Positions 35,301 through 42,991 are shown, counted from the first letter of the stretch. The stretch: DNA of 64,000 bases from Peptococcaceae bacterium 1109 (GCA_001028815.1 LDJB01000005.1:42684-106683); one strand, 5' to 3'. Numbers and translations: made by a program. Notes: generated by a model not told the origin, from the letters alone.

Positions 35301-35721
35301 TAAGGTGGACAGAGCCCAGGCACAGCTAGCTGCAGAGACAGCTCCGAGCTCTGGTGAGCGGCTTGATCCCCGCAGGCCAGCGGTAGTGGATAGGCCAACG
35401 CCCATTGGTGGTGGTGCTGGTGGGTATCCGGGTACACAGGGCGGCGGAGAAGATGAGGTCTCTGATGGGCCGGCGCCAAGCGCTCCGCAAAACACCAGCT
35501 TTTTCCTCTCCACAAGGCTAGATGACACCCGCATCGGCCGGGATGTACAGCAGCTGATGCAAGAGGTGATCAACCACCTCATCAACACCGACGGTTGTGA
35601 GGTTGAAATCCGCCTAGAAGTCACGGCCCGTACCCCTCAGGGTTTCTCGCCCCAAATCGTGCGAGTGGTTTCTGAGAACAGCCGAACCCTAAAGGTGGAA
35701 GACTTTGGCTTTGAAGGCTAG
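32329..35721 (+). CDS. Swt1-HEPN/DUF499 ATPase (anti-phage type)
   Basis: 1130 residues from the ATG at 32329, with GGAGG nine bases before; a GTG three bases earlier is possible. The N-terminal 140 residues form a Swt1-type HEPN domain whose RX4H RNase motif is intact (VRNKLAH, about R101 and H106). DUF499 follows: Walker A TAFGGGKTHS (about 263) and Walker B CVILMDEIVAYG (about 384). A glycine- and proline-rich linker (about 1030) precedes a C-terminal domain. DUF499 proteins occur with DUF1156 methyltransferases in defence islands. It probably senses or powers the response, with HEPN cleaving RNA. It is the last gene of the operon. Confidence 0.85.
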   Translation: MVENHTHVSQGFRVLLKALAPYLAREFQTAFGHDWWNKAVLDILYEDQKRDLPTTGEWADLVDSLDIYRALLLFDLHWHEIFRKKLSIDHRTWAKELVGVRNKLAHLGVQDFSDDDTWRALDTMSRLCEAIDPDGAEEIRSMLRRLRYGSEFGSTAVTHLADGAGEKRQKNVGILDTKPLGDLPSWREVIEPHPDVAQGRYRNAEFAADLAQVSRGEGSFEYRDPVEFFARTYVTQGLAGLLTEALLRVSGKGGEPVIQLKTAFGGGKTHSMLALYHVMRARVSAEKLAGVKPILESVGLSALPRANVAVLVGTALDPSKSRRPANMPGITINTFWGEMAAQLGESAGDPSLYNYVKEADKRGVSPGSAALKSLFDAAGPCVILMDEIVAYGKKIYGVEGLPAGSFDNFVTFIQEVTEAARASKNSLVVASIPESDIEIGGEAGSIVLETIEHTFGRMESIWKPVAANEGFEVVRRRLFLDCKDPEARERVCGAFSRMYAANPGDFPVEARELEYKERLLSCYPIHPEVFDRLYQDWSTLERFQRTRGVLRLMAAVIHELWMGNDASLLIMPGTFPLNVPSVRDELTRHLPENWNSIVDREVDGRNSIPYLKDQPGTHFSRYMAARRVARTIMLGSAPTERSQAVRGIEASRIRLGVVQPGENIPIFNDALNTLRNELSYLYSNPSGDRYWYDNRPTLRKTAEDRATQVHDSDVEYEIEQRLRKLRKERPFGGVHICPASSLDVPDEQSARLVILRTKDSYKPGTEDNRALSKINDILHNRGTSPRLYRNMLAFVAPDKEMLAGLEQAVRWYLAWKSIKDDHEILNLDAAQNRETETSLERADVTVNSRIKETYCWLLVPYVDRTQDLKAIHFDTIRISGGDDTIVQKAGKKMLQNEAVVERWAPALLRMELDNLLWKEAPHIAIKSLWDYLCTYCYLPRLANVGVLEDAIRTGLNSTEYFAYAAGFDGTRYIDLKFNQPVHSIDQSGYLVKVDRAQAQLAAETAPSSGERLDPRRPAVVDRPTPIGGGAGGYPGTQGGGEDEVSDGPAPSAPQNTSFFLSTRLDDTRIGRDVQQLMQEVINHLINTDGCEVEIRLEVTARTPQGFSPQIVRVVSENSRTLKVEDFGFEG

Positions 35722-35746
35722 ATGAGCAAGGGGCTTTTCTGAGGTT

Positions 35747-35772
35747 CCCGGGGGAAGGTGGCTTCCCCTGGG
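35747..35772 (+). terminator. Hairpin after the defence operon
   Basis: CCCGGGGGAAG pairs with CTTCCCCTGGG (one G-U) across a 4-base loop, 25 bp after the stop of the DUF499 gene. No T-run, so termination would be weak or factor-assisted. Confidence 0.5.
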
Positions 35773-35813
35773 GGCCTACTCATAGAAATGGGCGAGAATG
35801 ATTTTCAACGTCA

Positions 35814-35842
35814 TTGACATTTCCCTTTTATTGTGCAACAAT
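35814..35842 (+). promoter_or_regulatory. Probable promoter of the feo operon
   Basis: A perfect -35 TTGACA, 17 bases, AACAAT; CAATAT at 19-base spacing is an alternative -10. It lies about 125 bp upstream of feoA. Confidence 0.5.
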
Positions 35843-35877
35843 ATTCACGACATCCCAGTAAAACGGGCTAAATAATT

Positions 35878-35898
35878 TGATAATAGGAATAATTATCA
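35878..35898. promoter_or_regulatory. Metal-regulator-type palindrome (Fur or DtxR class) before feoA
   Basis: TGATAAT, seven bases, ATTATCA: perfect 7-bp half sites of the Fur type, although Fur boxes usually have one base between them. It lies downstream of the likely promoter and upstream of feoA, where a bound repressor would block transcription. Iron-dependent repression is the expected logic. Confidence 0.6.
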
Positions 35899-35965
35899 CT
35901 AGACAGTCGAGATAGACCTCAATCGCGAATACACCAGCAATCACAAGGAACAGGGGAGAAGTCAC

Positions 35966-36229
35966 GTGTTGGCAAGGAGAAAGATTATCAATCGCAAACA
36001 GTCATCCAACTCCAAGAACTGCTGTTTGTACTATGCCAAAGACGGTCAACAGTATATTGTGACCCAGGCGCCGCAGGTTGGTATTCTAAAGAGCTTAGGA
36101 ATCGTAGAAAACGCCGTCATCCAAAAGCAGCTGACTTACCGGATGGGTGGGCCTGTGCTTCTCAGGATAGACTCTTGTGAAATTGCCATTGGGAAGGATT
36201 TCGCAGAAAAGATCATGGTAAGGGGTTAG
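35966..36229 (+). CDS. feoA: Ferrous iron transport protein FeoA
   Basis: 87 residues, a small SH3-like FeoA domain (LKSLGIVENAVIQKQLTYRM, then GPVLLRIDSCEIAIGKDFAE). The N-terminus has two adjacent cysteines and is longer than usual. It starts at GTG with GGGGAG upstream. FeoA assists the FeoB channel; feoB follows after 3 bp. Confidence 0.85.
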   Translation: MLARRKIINRKQSSNSKNCCLYYAKDGQQYIVTQAPQVGILKSLGIVENAVIQKQLTYRMGGPVLLRIDSCEIAIGKDFAEKIMVRG

Positions 36230-36232
36230 GAC

Positions 36233-37987
36233 ATGGCAAGCTGTCATGAAATACTCGAAGATGCGGCCATTTTTGAGAAAGAGAACAAGATCCTCTTAAT
36301 GGGCAACCCCAACGTGGGTAAAAGTGTGTTTTTCTCCCAGCTCACAGGCTTACAAGTCGTGAGCTCTAACTATGCGGGGACAACCGTTACCTACACCGAA
36401 GGCACCATGGAGCTAGGGGGCAAACAGTATACCTTAATCGACGTTCCTGGGACTTATTCCCTGGAGGCCGTCTCGGAAGCAGAAGCGGTCGCGGTTAGGT
36501 TCATGGAAAGCAACCCCTTGGCTGTTTTGTGTGTCCTTGATTCCACCAATCTGGAGCGGAATATCAAACTTGGCCTGGAACTGCAGCGCTTCAATGTACC
36601 AATTGTCTATGCCTTGAACCTGGTGGATGTGGCTCAGCGCCACGGGGTGCAGATTGATGTGGCCAAGCTTTCCCGCGCGCTCGGGGCTCCAGTGGTTCCT
36701 ACTGTGGCGGTGAAGGGAGAAGGCTTCCAAAATCTCCTCGCAGAATTGGAGAAAATCCCGAGCGAGCCTGGCCTAAGGCCCAAGTTCCCGCCAGTACAAG
36801 GCGATCTGTGGACGCGGGCAAAGGAAATTGCTTCCCAGGTAAGGGTAAACGTCTCTGGGGAGCTCAGCTTCCTAGACCGTCTCGGCGAGGCCATGCTCAA
36901 GCCCTGGCCGGGAATACCCATTGCTCTGCTAGTGATCTTGGCATCACTTGGTGCTATCGTGGGCGGGGGAAAAGCTCTTAGAGCAGTATTGCTCCTGCCC
37001 TTGGTGAACAACGTCTTGGTGCCGTTCTTTAAGGCCTTATTTGCTTCATTTATACCTGAAGGGATTTTCCTGAATGTCCTTGTTGGCGAGTACGGGGTGT
37101 TTGTGATCGGCTTTGAGTGGATTATTGCCCTGATTCTGCCCTACGTCTTCCTGTTCTATGTGGTGTTTTCATTCTTGGAGGATTCAGGCTTCCTGCCCCG
37201 CCTCAGCGTCCTGTTTGACGGCATCATGCGGAAACTTGGGGTGCAGGGGGGTAGCATGATCACTATCATGATGGGCTATGGGTGTGCGGTGCCGGCGATT
37301 ATTGGCTCCCGGACGGCTACCACCAAGAAGGAACGCCTGATTATCTCCGCCGCGGTTTGCTTTGGCGTTCCGTGCATTTCTCAAACCGGGGCTCTCATCA
37401 GCCTTTTCGCCAATTTCTCGCCGCTCCTTCTCGTGCTCATGCTCCTTCTCTCCCTCGCGGTTATGGCAACGGTCGCCTTGGTCTTAAGCCGGGTTATAAA
37501 GGGCGATGTGGATCCCATGGTGATTGAGATCCCCAACCTCCTCATGCCCAACGGCAAGGCCTATGGGAAGAAACTTATGCTGCGGATGCGGGGCTTTTTG
37601 GTAGATGCAGAAGGGCCGATGCTCCTTTCCATCTTGATTGCTGCAGGTTTGAAAGAGACAGGCCTGCTAGATATGGTTGCGGTTCACTTGGAACCTATCG
37701 TCAGCGGCTGGCTGGGGCTGCCCAAGGACGCGGTCATCGCCCTAATTCTGGGTATCGTTCGCAGGGAGATGGCAGTTGCGCCCCTCTTGGCCATTCAGGG
37801 ACTGACTGCACTCCAGGCCTTCGTGGGAGGTACGGTTGCCTTGCTTTACCTTCCGTGCCTGTCTGTCTTTGGTATCCTTGCGAAGGAATTCAACGCCAAA
37901 GTGGCAGTGGCCATCGGCGTATCCACTGCCATAAGCGCCTTGTTGGTGGCGGGGATCATTAACCAAGTGGCCCAGCTGTTTATCTAA
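36233..37987 (+). CDS. feoB: Ferrous iron transport protein FeoB
   Basis: 584 residues, near the short end for FeoB. The N-terminal GTPase has G1 GNPNVGKS (24-31), G3 DVPG (70-73) and G4 NLVD, typical for FeoB. The membrane part has the paired gate motifs FEWIIALILPYVFLFYVVFS and GYGCAVPAIIGSRT, and later the helix EFNAKVAVAIGVSTAISALL. It imports Fe(II) across the inner membrane. It is the second gene of a five-gene run that ends in lipid-type enzymes. Confidence 0.93.
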   Translation: MASCHEILEDAAIFEKENKILLMGNPNVGKSVFFSQLTGLQVVSSNYAGTTVTYTEGTMELGGKQYTLIDVPGTYSLEAVSEAEAVAVRFMESNPLAVLCVLDSTNLERNIKLGLELQRFNVPIVYALNLVDVAQRHGVQIDVAKLSRALGAPVVPTVAVKGEGFQNLLAELEKIPSEPGLRPKFPPVQGDLWTRAKEIASQVRVNVSGELSFLDRLGEAMLKPWPGIPIALLVILASLGAIVGGGKALRAVLLLPLVNNVLVPFFKALFASFIPEGIFLNVLVGEYGVFVIGFEWIIALILPYVFLFYVVFSFLEDSGFLPRLSVLFDGIMRKLGVQGGSMITIMMGYGCAVPAIIGSRTATTKKERLIISAAVCFGVPCISQTGALISLFANFSPLLLVLMLLLSLAVMATVALVLSRVIKGDVDPMVIEIPNLLMPNGKAYGKKLMLRMRGFLVDAEGPMLLSILIAAGLKETGLLDMVAVHLEPIVSGWLGLPKDAVIALILGIVRREMAVAPLLAIQGLTALQAFVGGTVALLYLPCLSVFGILAKEFNAKVAVAIGVSTAISALLVAGIINQVAQLFI

Positions 37988-37998
37988 AGGGTGGTTCT

Positions 37999-38574
37999 AT
38001 GAATGGGCTTATACCCCAGGCCACAAGCTCCTTGGAACGCCTCGCAATACAGAGCAGGCTGGCCCGGGGAGCTGTGGCCTTGTACTATAAAGGGCTTGTT
38101 GCAGCTGAGGCGGCCTTGGCCCGAGTTCAGCCAGAGGACAACGTCCTGTGCATCGGCGGAGGGCCCCTTCCCCTTACCGCCATCCTGCTGCACAAACGTA
38201 CAGGCGCCTCAGTGACAGTGATTGATAATGATAATCAATCCGTTGCATTGGGAAAAGGCCTCCTCGAGAGTCTTGGTTACGGGGCGCAGATCCGCTTTCT
38301 GCCAGGGGATGGCCGGGCTTTCCCCCTGGATGAGTTCACCGTAATACACGTTGCAGCCCAGGTTCAGCCCATGGATGCCGTGGTTCAGAACGTTAAGGCC
38401 CATTCTGCCAGGGGTACCCGGATTCTAGTGCGCCTTCCCAAACAACAGTTGGCGGCCCTTTACGGGCGTTTTGAGCCTTTAGCCCTCAGTGGCTTTGTGG
38501 ATCAGGTGCGGCATCGCTGGCGGAATACTGGCCGCACGCTGCTTTTAGTGGGATCAGGAGAATCACTGCCATGA
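37999..38574 (+). CDS. Nicotianamine-synthase-like SAM-binding protein
   Basis: 191 residues. A Rossmann SAM site reads VLCIGGGPLPLTAILLHKRT and SVTVIDNDNQSVALGKGLL. The GPLPLT box is characteristic of the nicotianamine synthase (NAS/CntL) superfamily, whose members transfer the aminocarboxypropyl group of SAM rather than its methyl group. It is shorter than plant NAS and keeps only the catalytic fold. It lies 11 bp after feoB and overlaps the next gene by 4 bp, so it is translated with a flippase and a phosphatidyltransferase. Product unknown; a metallophore or a modified head group are both possible. Confidence 0.65.
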   Translation: MNGLIPQATSSLERLAIQSRLARGAVALYYKGLVAAEAALARVQPEDNVLCIGGGPLPLTAILLHKRTGASVTVIDNDNQSVALGKGLLESLGYGAQIRFLPGDGRAFPLDEFTVIHVAAQVQPMDAVVQNVKAHSARGTRILVRLPKQQLAALYGRFEPLALSGFVDQVRHRWRNTGRTLLLVGSGESLP

Positions 38575-39533
38575 AAAAAGCAGGTTGGATTGTTGTCGCC
38601 CTGCTACTAGTCATTGCCCTCACCCGCTTTGATTTCCACAGCCTCGGAACAAGCTTGAGGCAGGTACCTTTGCCTGCCTTATTGGCACTGCTGGGCCTGC
38701 AGGTTGTGACTCAGCTCCTTGTGAACTATCAGTGGTGCCGCATTGGCTTGGCCATAGGGGGAAAACACGGCTTTTGGCAGATGTTGTACGTTAATGCAAG
38801 GGGAGCGGTGGTGGATGCTATCACCCCTGGGGTAAAGGCAGGGGGCGAAGTGGCCCGAGGTGTGCTCCTTGTGAGAGCGGTTGGCTACTCTCCGCAGCAA
38901 GCGGCCGTTTTGGTGACCATTCAGAAGATAGCGAGCCTCTTCAGCTTTTTTCTCATCAATTTGGCTGCCTTTACTCATATTTCCACCAGGCTCCAAACAG
39001 TGGGGGGCCCCGCTTTGCAGGGGGCTGTGTACACAGTCCTCTTGGGCTTTCTGGGGTTGACCGGGCTTTTGCTTACAAGGGCAGAATGGATTGAGCAGCG
39101 GGCCGCCAGCTGGAAGCCAACCTGGAGATGGAGTCGAGCCTTGCGCGGGTACCTCACCACGCTAGTGTCAAGCCTGAAGGACCTGAAAGAAATCAAGGGC
39201 GAACTCTTCAGGCAGTTTGCTTTAGCCTCGGCCATCTGGCTGCTGTATCCTGTAAAGATGATTCTGCTGGTGAGGCTATTCACTCCCCAGTTCGACCCTG
39301 TGATTGTGGCGGAGATCACTTTTATTGCCTACATGGTGGGCATGATTCCACTGCTTCCTGGGGGCCTGGGAGGCTTTGAAGCTGTTATGGCCAGCCTGCT
39401 CATGGCCGTGGGAGTGGAGGCTAGCTCTGCTCTTGCCATAACGCTGCTCTTCCGCTTTATTACTTTCTGGTCTGTGATGGCTTTGAGCTTGGTTTATATA
39501 GGGATATGGAAACTTAGGGGTGAAACAAGGTGA
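38571..39533 (+). CDS. Flippase-like membrane protein (LPG_synthase_TM/UPF0104 family)
   Basis: 320 residues, about eight membrane helices with the family motif VDAITPGVKAGGEVARGVLL and PLLPGGLGGFEAVMASLL. Relatives include the flippase half of MprF and AglD-like proteins that handle lipid-linked substrates. It starts at ATG overlapping the upstream stop (ATGA). Translational coupling on both sides suggests one pathway with the NAS-like and phosphatidyltransferase proteins. It may move a lipid across the membrane. Confidence 0.82.
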   Translation: MKKAGWIVVALLLVIALTRFDFHSLGTSLRQVPLPALLALLGLQVVTQLLVNYQWCRIGLAIGGKHGFWQMLYVNARGAVVDAITPGVKAGGEVARGVLLVRAVGYSPQQAAVLVTIQKIASLFSFFLINLAAFTHISTRLQTVGGPALQGAVYTVLLGFLGLTGLLLTRAEWIEQRAASWKPTWRWSRALRGYLTTLVSSLKDLKEIKGELFRQFALASAIWLLYPVKMILLVRLFTPQFDPVIVAEITFIAYMVGMIPLLPGGLGGFEAVMASLLMAVGVEASSALAITLLFRFITFWSVMALSLVYIGIWKLRGETR

Positions 39534-40141
39534 AAGGGTCATTCGTAAAGCATCTCCCCAACATGCTCACCTTTGGCAACATGGCCATCGGCATCCTAAT
39601 CGTTTGTTCCATGATTCACGAGCGTTCGCCCCTGGGAGTGCAGTGGGCCTGCTATTTCATTTTCCTAGCTGCTGCCATGGACGGCTTAGATGGCTTCTTA
39701 GCCCGGCGTTTCAGGTCAGAGAGTGAGATGGGGAGGCAGCTGGACTCCTTTGCCGATTTCATTTCGTTCGGGGTGGCACCCATCACCATCTTCCTCACCA
39801 ACCTGCCCGGGGTTTCCCTGGGGGCAATGTTCATCCTGCTGCTCTATCCCCTTGCTGGAGGATACCGCCTCGTGAGGCATAACCTTCAAAGGCAGTGTGA
39901 GTACTTCATGGGCCTGCCCATCACTGCTGCGGGGATTATTCTGTCGGCTGTGCTCCTGCTAAACAGCCTATTCCACGATGGCCTGGGCCGGGGCTTTGCA
40001 GTATTCTTCCTACTCTTAACTACGGCGCTTTCGTTTCTCATGGTAAGCCGCTTTCGTATCAGCCGTATTGCCTGCTCCCGCCTTTGCCCTCAAGGGGTGT
40101 GGGAGGATTTGGGGGATGCCAACCACGAACTGTCAAGGTAA
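39530..40141 (+). CDS. CDP-alcohol phosphatidyltransferase, phosphatidylserine-synthase-like
   Basis: 203 residues with the complete CDP-alcohol phosphotransferase signature DGLDGFLARRFRSESEMGRQ followed by LDSFAD (D-x2-DG-x2-AR-x8-G-x3-D-x3-D). These membrane enzymes transfer a phosphatidyl group from CDP-diacylglycerol to an alcohol, here most like PssA. It starts at GTG overlapping the flippase stop. It is the last of the feo operon and is convergent with a small minus-strand gene four bases away. The acceptor alcohol is uncertain. Confidence 0.85.
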   Translation: MKGSFVKHLPNMLTFGNMAIGILIVCSMIHERSPLGVQWACYFIFLAAAMDGLDGFLARRFRSESEMGRQLDSFADFISFGVAPITIFLTNLPGVSLGAMFILLLYPLAGGYRLVRHNLQRQCEYFMGLPITAAGIILSAVLLLNSLFHDGLGRGFAVFFLLLTTALSFLMVSRFRISRIACSRLCPQGVWEDLGDANHELSR

Positions 40142-40144
40142 TAT

Positions 40145-40486
40145 CTATTGCCCTTCTGCTGGCTCAATGGTGTAGCTGGCTCGTTCTGTCTTGAGATGCA
40201 GGCTGTTCCCATCCCGCCTTCCGTCCCAGTTGTCTGTGAGGGCGATTTCGAAGGCTGCGCCAGGGAGTGATTCCCTGCCATGGGGTGTACTCACAGTCCC
40301 TTCCCCTCTTAAGAGCAGGGCTTGGGTGGACAGGTAATCATCTGTCTGGCGGTGCTGGACAAAGGATACTCCCTTTAGCTTAATTGCCGCCAGATCTAGA
40401 TCGCCGTTCTCCACTTTCGTGATCTTCAGCACTTGCTCTTTATGCTCTTCGAGCCATTTCTTAATCTCTTCCTGTGATTGCTGCAC
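40145..40486 (-). CDS. Hypothetical protein, 113 residues
   Basis: Starts at GTG with AGGAGGTG upstream. It has a charged helical N-terminus (SQEEIKKWLEEHKEQVLKIT) and a beta-rich remainder (DLDLAAIKLKGVSFV, ASYTIEPAEG). No signal peptide or membrane segment and no family recognised. It is convergent with the phosphatidyltransferase gene, with stop codons almost touching. Confidence 0.7.
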   Translation of the reverse strand: MQQSQEEIKKWLEEHKEQVLKITKVENGDLDLAAIKLKGVSFVQHRQTDDYLSTQALLLRGEGTVSTPHGRESLPGAAFEIALTDNWDGRRDGNSLHLKTERASYTIEPAEGQ

Positions 40487-40583
40487 GGTTTACACCTCCT
40501 CACCGGCTAGTCTAGCCGCCATCGGCGATCACCATACTTGTTGGGGGAGGGGGACTGCCCGTGCTTTACATAGCTGTGAGGAT

Positions 40584-40615
40584 AAGCTGATGCCGAATTA
40601 AGCATCGGCTTTTTT
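40584..40615 (+). terminator. Plus-strand terminator upstream of the XRE regulator gene
   Basis: AAGCTGATGC and GCATCGGCTT (one G-U) with a 7-base loop, then T6. No plus-strand gene ends here: the preceding gene is on the other strand. It therefore implies a short plus-strand transcript starting about 40500-40560, either a leader attenuator for the XRE gene or a small RNA. Confidence 0.7.
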
Positions 40616-40748
40616 GTTGTCCGCGGAGGGCCTAGAGGATGCCTGAAGCTGGGGAGTTTCCCTTAGGTTGACTTCTTCAACCAAAGTCAACTGCAAATCG
40701 ATTGTGAACAGTTTCTACAACCCGTATAATGAAGCTGAGGTGGTAGTA

Positions 40749-41867
40749 GTGAAGGAGATCAACATCGGGCGCGCGATTGTGCAGGGCCGCAGGGCCAAGG
40801 GGATTACCCAGGAAGAGCTAGCTCAGTATATGGGAGTGTCCAAGGCCTCTGTCTCCAAGTGGGAGTTGGGCCATAGCTATCCGGACATCACTTTTCTCCC
40901 TCAGCTGGCAGCGTACTTTAATGTGAGCATCGATGAGCTCATGGGCTACGAGCCTCAGATGGCCAAGGAAGATATCCGCAAGCTGTACTTCGCTCTCTCA
41001 CAGGAGTTCGGGGAACAGTCCTTTGGGGAAGTGATGGAAAGGTGCGAGGGGATCATAAGGCAGTACTTCTCGTGCTTCCCCCTTCTCCTGCAGATGGGCA
41101 TCTTGCTCCTCAACCACGTCCATCTAGCCCCTTCCCCAGAGGATGAGGGGAGAATCTACACCCAGGTGAGGGAGATCTGTAGGCGGATTAAGGCAGAGGG
41201 CGGTGATGTGGCCTTAAGCAGGCAGGCTAACATGATTGAGGCTTTGTGCGAGCTGAATCTAGGCAATCCCGCCCCGGTCATTGACTTGCTGGATGGGGTG
41301 AACGATCCGGTCCTGGGAGAAGAAGTGATCCTCGCATCCGCCCATTACTACCTGGGGCACGTGGAAGAAGCCAAGGAAACCACTCAGGTGGGTATCTTCC
41401 GCCACCTTGTGGGAATTCTGGCTGATATCCCCAACTACTTGATGCTGAATGTAGATGATGCTCAGAAGTACAATCAGATTGTGGAGCGGACGTTGGGTTT
41501 GATTGAGCTGTTTGCCGTGGATCGGCTGCATCCTGCCATGCTTTTCGGCATCTATTTGACTGCAGCCCAGGGTTACGCGGCCTTAAGAGATCAGGATCAG
41601 GCTTTGGATATGCTGGAACGCTATGTTGATCTTGTTGTTAGTGCCAAGTACCCCATAGAGTTTACTGGAGATGAGTTTTTTGACCGCGTTGAGAACTGGT
41701 TTAAAGAGCTGGACTTAGGCCCCAATCCGCCCCGCAGTGAAGCAGTGCTACAAGACACCCTGCTAGAGAGCGTTACTAAGAATCCCGCTTTTGCAGAGTT
41801 TCATCATGATGCCCGCTTTCAGAGCCTCACTGCCCGTCTGGCAGCACATTTTTCCAGGAAGAGGTGA
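40749..41867 (+). CDS. XRE-family transcriptional regulator with TPR-like C-terminus
   Basis: 372 residues from the GTG at 40749, chosen for GAGGTGG just upstream. The helix-turn-helix occupies residues 5-60 (ITQEELAQYMGVSKASVSKW, then LPQLAAYFNVSIDELMGY). The rest is helical and repetitive (YAALRDQDQALDMLERYVDL), suggestive of TPR repeats that bind a peptide or protein. It is followed closely by a PLDc_N peptide and an ABC exporter, in the layout of self-regulated exporter or immunity operons. Confidence 0.82.
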   Translation: MKEINIGRAIVQGRRAKGITQEELAQYMGVSKASVSKWELGHSYPDITFLPQLAAYFNVSIDELMGYEPQMAKEDIRKLYFALSQEFGEQSFGEVMERCEGIIRQYFSCFPLLLQMGILLLNHVHLAPSPEDEGRIYTQVREICRRIKAEGGDVALSRQANMIEALCELNLGNPAPVIDLLDGVNDPVLGEEVILASAHYYLGHVEEAKETTQVGIFRHLVGILADIPNYLMLNVDDAQKYNQIVERTLGLIELFAVDRLHPAMLFGIYLTAAQGYAALRDQDQALDMLERYVDLVVSAKYPIEFTGDEFFDRVENWFKELDLGPNPPRSEAVLQDTLLESVTKNPAFAEFHHDARFQSLTARLAAHFSRKR

Positions 41868-41873
41868 GTGGTT

Positions 41874-42074
41874 GTGGAAATGCTTCAAGAGTACTGGCCG
41901 TTCTTCGTCCCTTTAATTGCGTCCCAGTTTATTCTCGCTGTGACCGCATTGGTACACGTCCTGCGACACCCCAACTACCGTTTCGGTACCAAAGCATTTT
42001 GGATCCCCGTTGTCCTCTTGATTCAGTTTATCGGCCCTGTCATATACTTTGTGTTCGGCAGAGGTGAGGATTAG
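41874..42074 (+). CDS. PLDc_N-domain small membrane protein
   Basis: 66 residues: two membrane helices with a connecting basic turn (LVHVLRHPNYRFGTKAFWIP) and the terminal FVFGRGED typical of phospholipase D nuclease N-terminal (PLDc_N) domains. The start is GTG at 41874, nine bases after GGAAGAGG; GTG at 41868 is too close. Such peptides often neighbour ABC exporters. Role unclear; it may assist the exporter. Confidence 0.72.
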   Translation: MEMLQEYWPFFVPLIASQFILAVTALVHVLRHPNYRFGTKAFWIPVVLLIQFIGPVIYFVFGRGED

Positions 42075-42991
42075 TGCACGTTTTGGAGATCAAAGGGCTT
42101 CACAAGAGTTTTGGAAAGAATCACGTCCTGCAGGGCCTGGACATGGCGGTTCCTTCCAACTCCGTTTTCGGATTTGTAGGGAAAAATGGTGCTGGCAAGA
42201 CCACCACAATGAAGATTATCGTGGGGCTGCTCAAAGCAGATAGGGGTACTGTAACAGTCTGCGGCGAGGAGGTTGCCTATGGCCATACTAAGGCCAACCG
42301 CCATATCGGCTTTCTCCCAGATGTACCTGAGTTCTATGGGTATATGCGCCCTCGGGAATACTTACAGCTCTGCGGAGAAATCGCAGGCCTTCCCCCTAGG
42401 CGGATCAGGGAGCGCAGTGAAGAACTCCTATCCTTGGTGGGGCTTAGTGATGTGAGCCGGAAAATCAGTGGGTTTTCCCGGGGGATGAAGCAGCGCCTCG
42501 GTATTGCCCAGGCTTTACTTGGGGAACCGCGTCTTTTAATCTGTGATGAGCCTACTTCCGCCCTTGACCCGGTGGGCCGGAAGCAGATCCTCGAGATCCT
42601 TGCGTCCATCAAGGGCAAGACCACGGTCCTCTTTTCCACCCACATCCTTTCTGATGTGGAGCGGATCTGCGATCGCATCGCGGTGCTGGATGGGGGGCGC
42701 TTGGTGCTCTCTGGTACCATCGGAGAGATTCAGAAGCAGTACCGCTCTAACAGCTTTAGCATTCGGTTCGCCAGCGCTGAACAGGCAGCGGAGTTTGTCA
42801 GCCTCCCTGAGCTCGGCCAAGCAGGTATTACAGTGGCCCAGGCAGGGGAAAGCTTGACCATCACCTTGGAGGGGGAAAACACCCACGGACAGATGTTGAT
42901 TGATCTCTTATCTGCCAAACAGATCACCCCTGAGAGGTTCGAAGTCATGGAACCGACCCTGGAGAGCCTGTTCACGGAGGTGGTGCAGTGA
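42074..42991 (+). CDS. ABC exporter ATP-binding protein
   Basis: 305 residues, one nucleotide-binding domain: Walker A GKNGAGKTTT, signature ISGFSRGMKQRLGIAQALLG, Walker B LLICDEPTSALDP, followed by an 80-residue extension typical of BcrA/CcmA-type exporters. It starts at GTG overlapping the previous stop and ends overlapping the permease start. It drives export through the adjacent permease; substrate unknown, perhaps an antibiotic, peptide or lipid. Confidence 0.9.
   Translation: MHVLEIKGLHKSFGKNHVLQGLDMAVPSNSVFGFVGKNGAGKTTTMKIIVGLLKADRGTVTVCGEEVAYGHTKANRHIGFLPDVPEFYGYMRPREYLQLCGEIAGLPPRRIRERSEELLSLVGLSDVSRKISGFSRGMKQRLGIAQALLGEPRLLICDEPTSALDPVGRKQILEILASIKGKTTVLFSTHILSDVERICDRIAVLDGGRLVLSGTIGEIQKQYRSNSFSIRFASAEQAAEFVSLPELGQAGITVAQAGESLTITLEGENTHGQMLIDLLSAKQITPERFEVMEPTLESLFTEVVQ

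Noticed and set aside
20506-35721. Classing the defence operon as DISARM or BREX
   Set aside because: Helicase and methyltransferase are reminiscent of DISARM class 1, but drmA, drmB and drmC are missing; BREX pglZ and brxL are also missing.
37999-38574. Staphylopine-type metallophore synthase locus
   Set aside because: No opine dehydrogenase, histidine racemase or dedicated ABC importer nearby.
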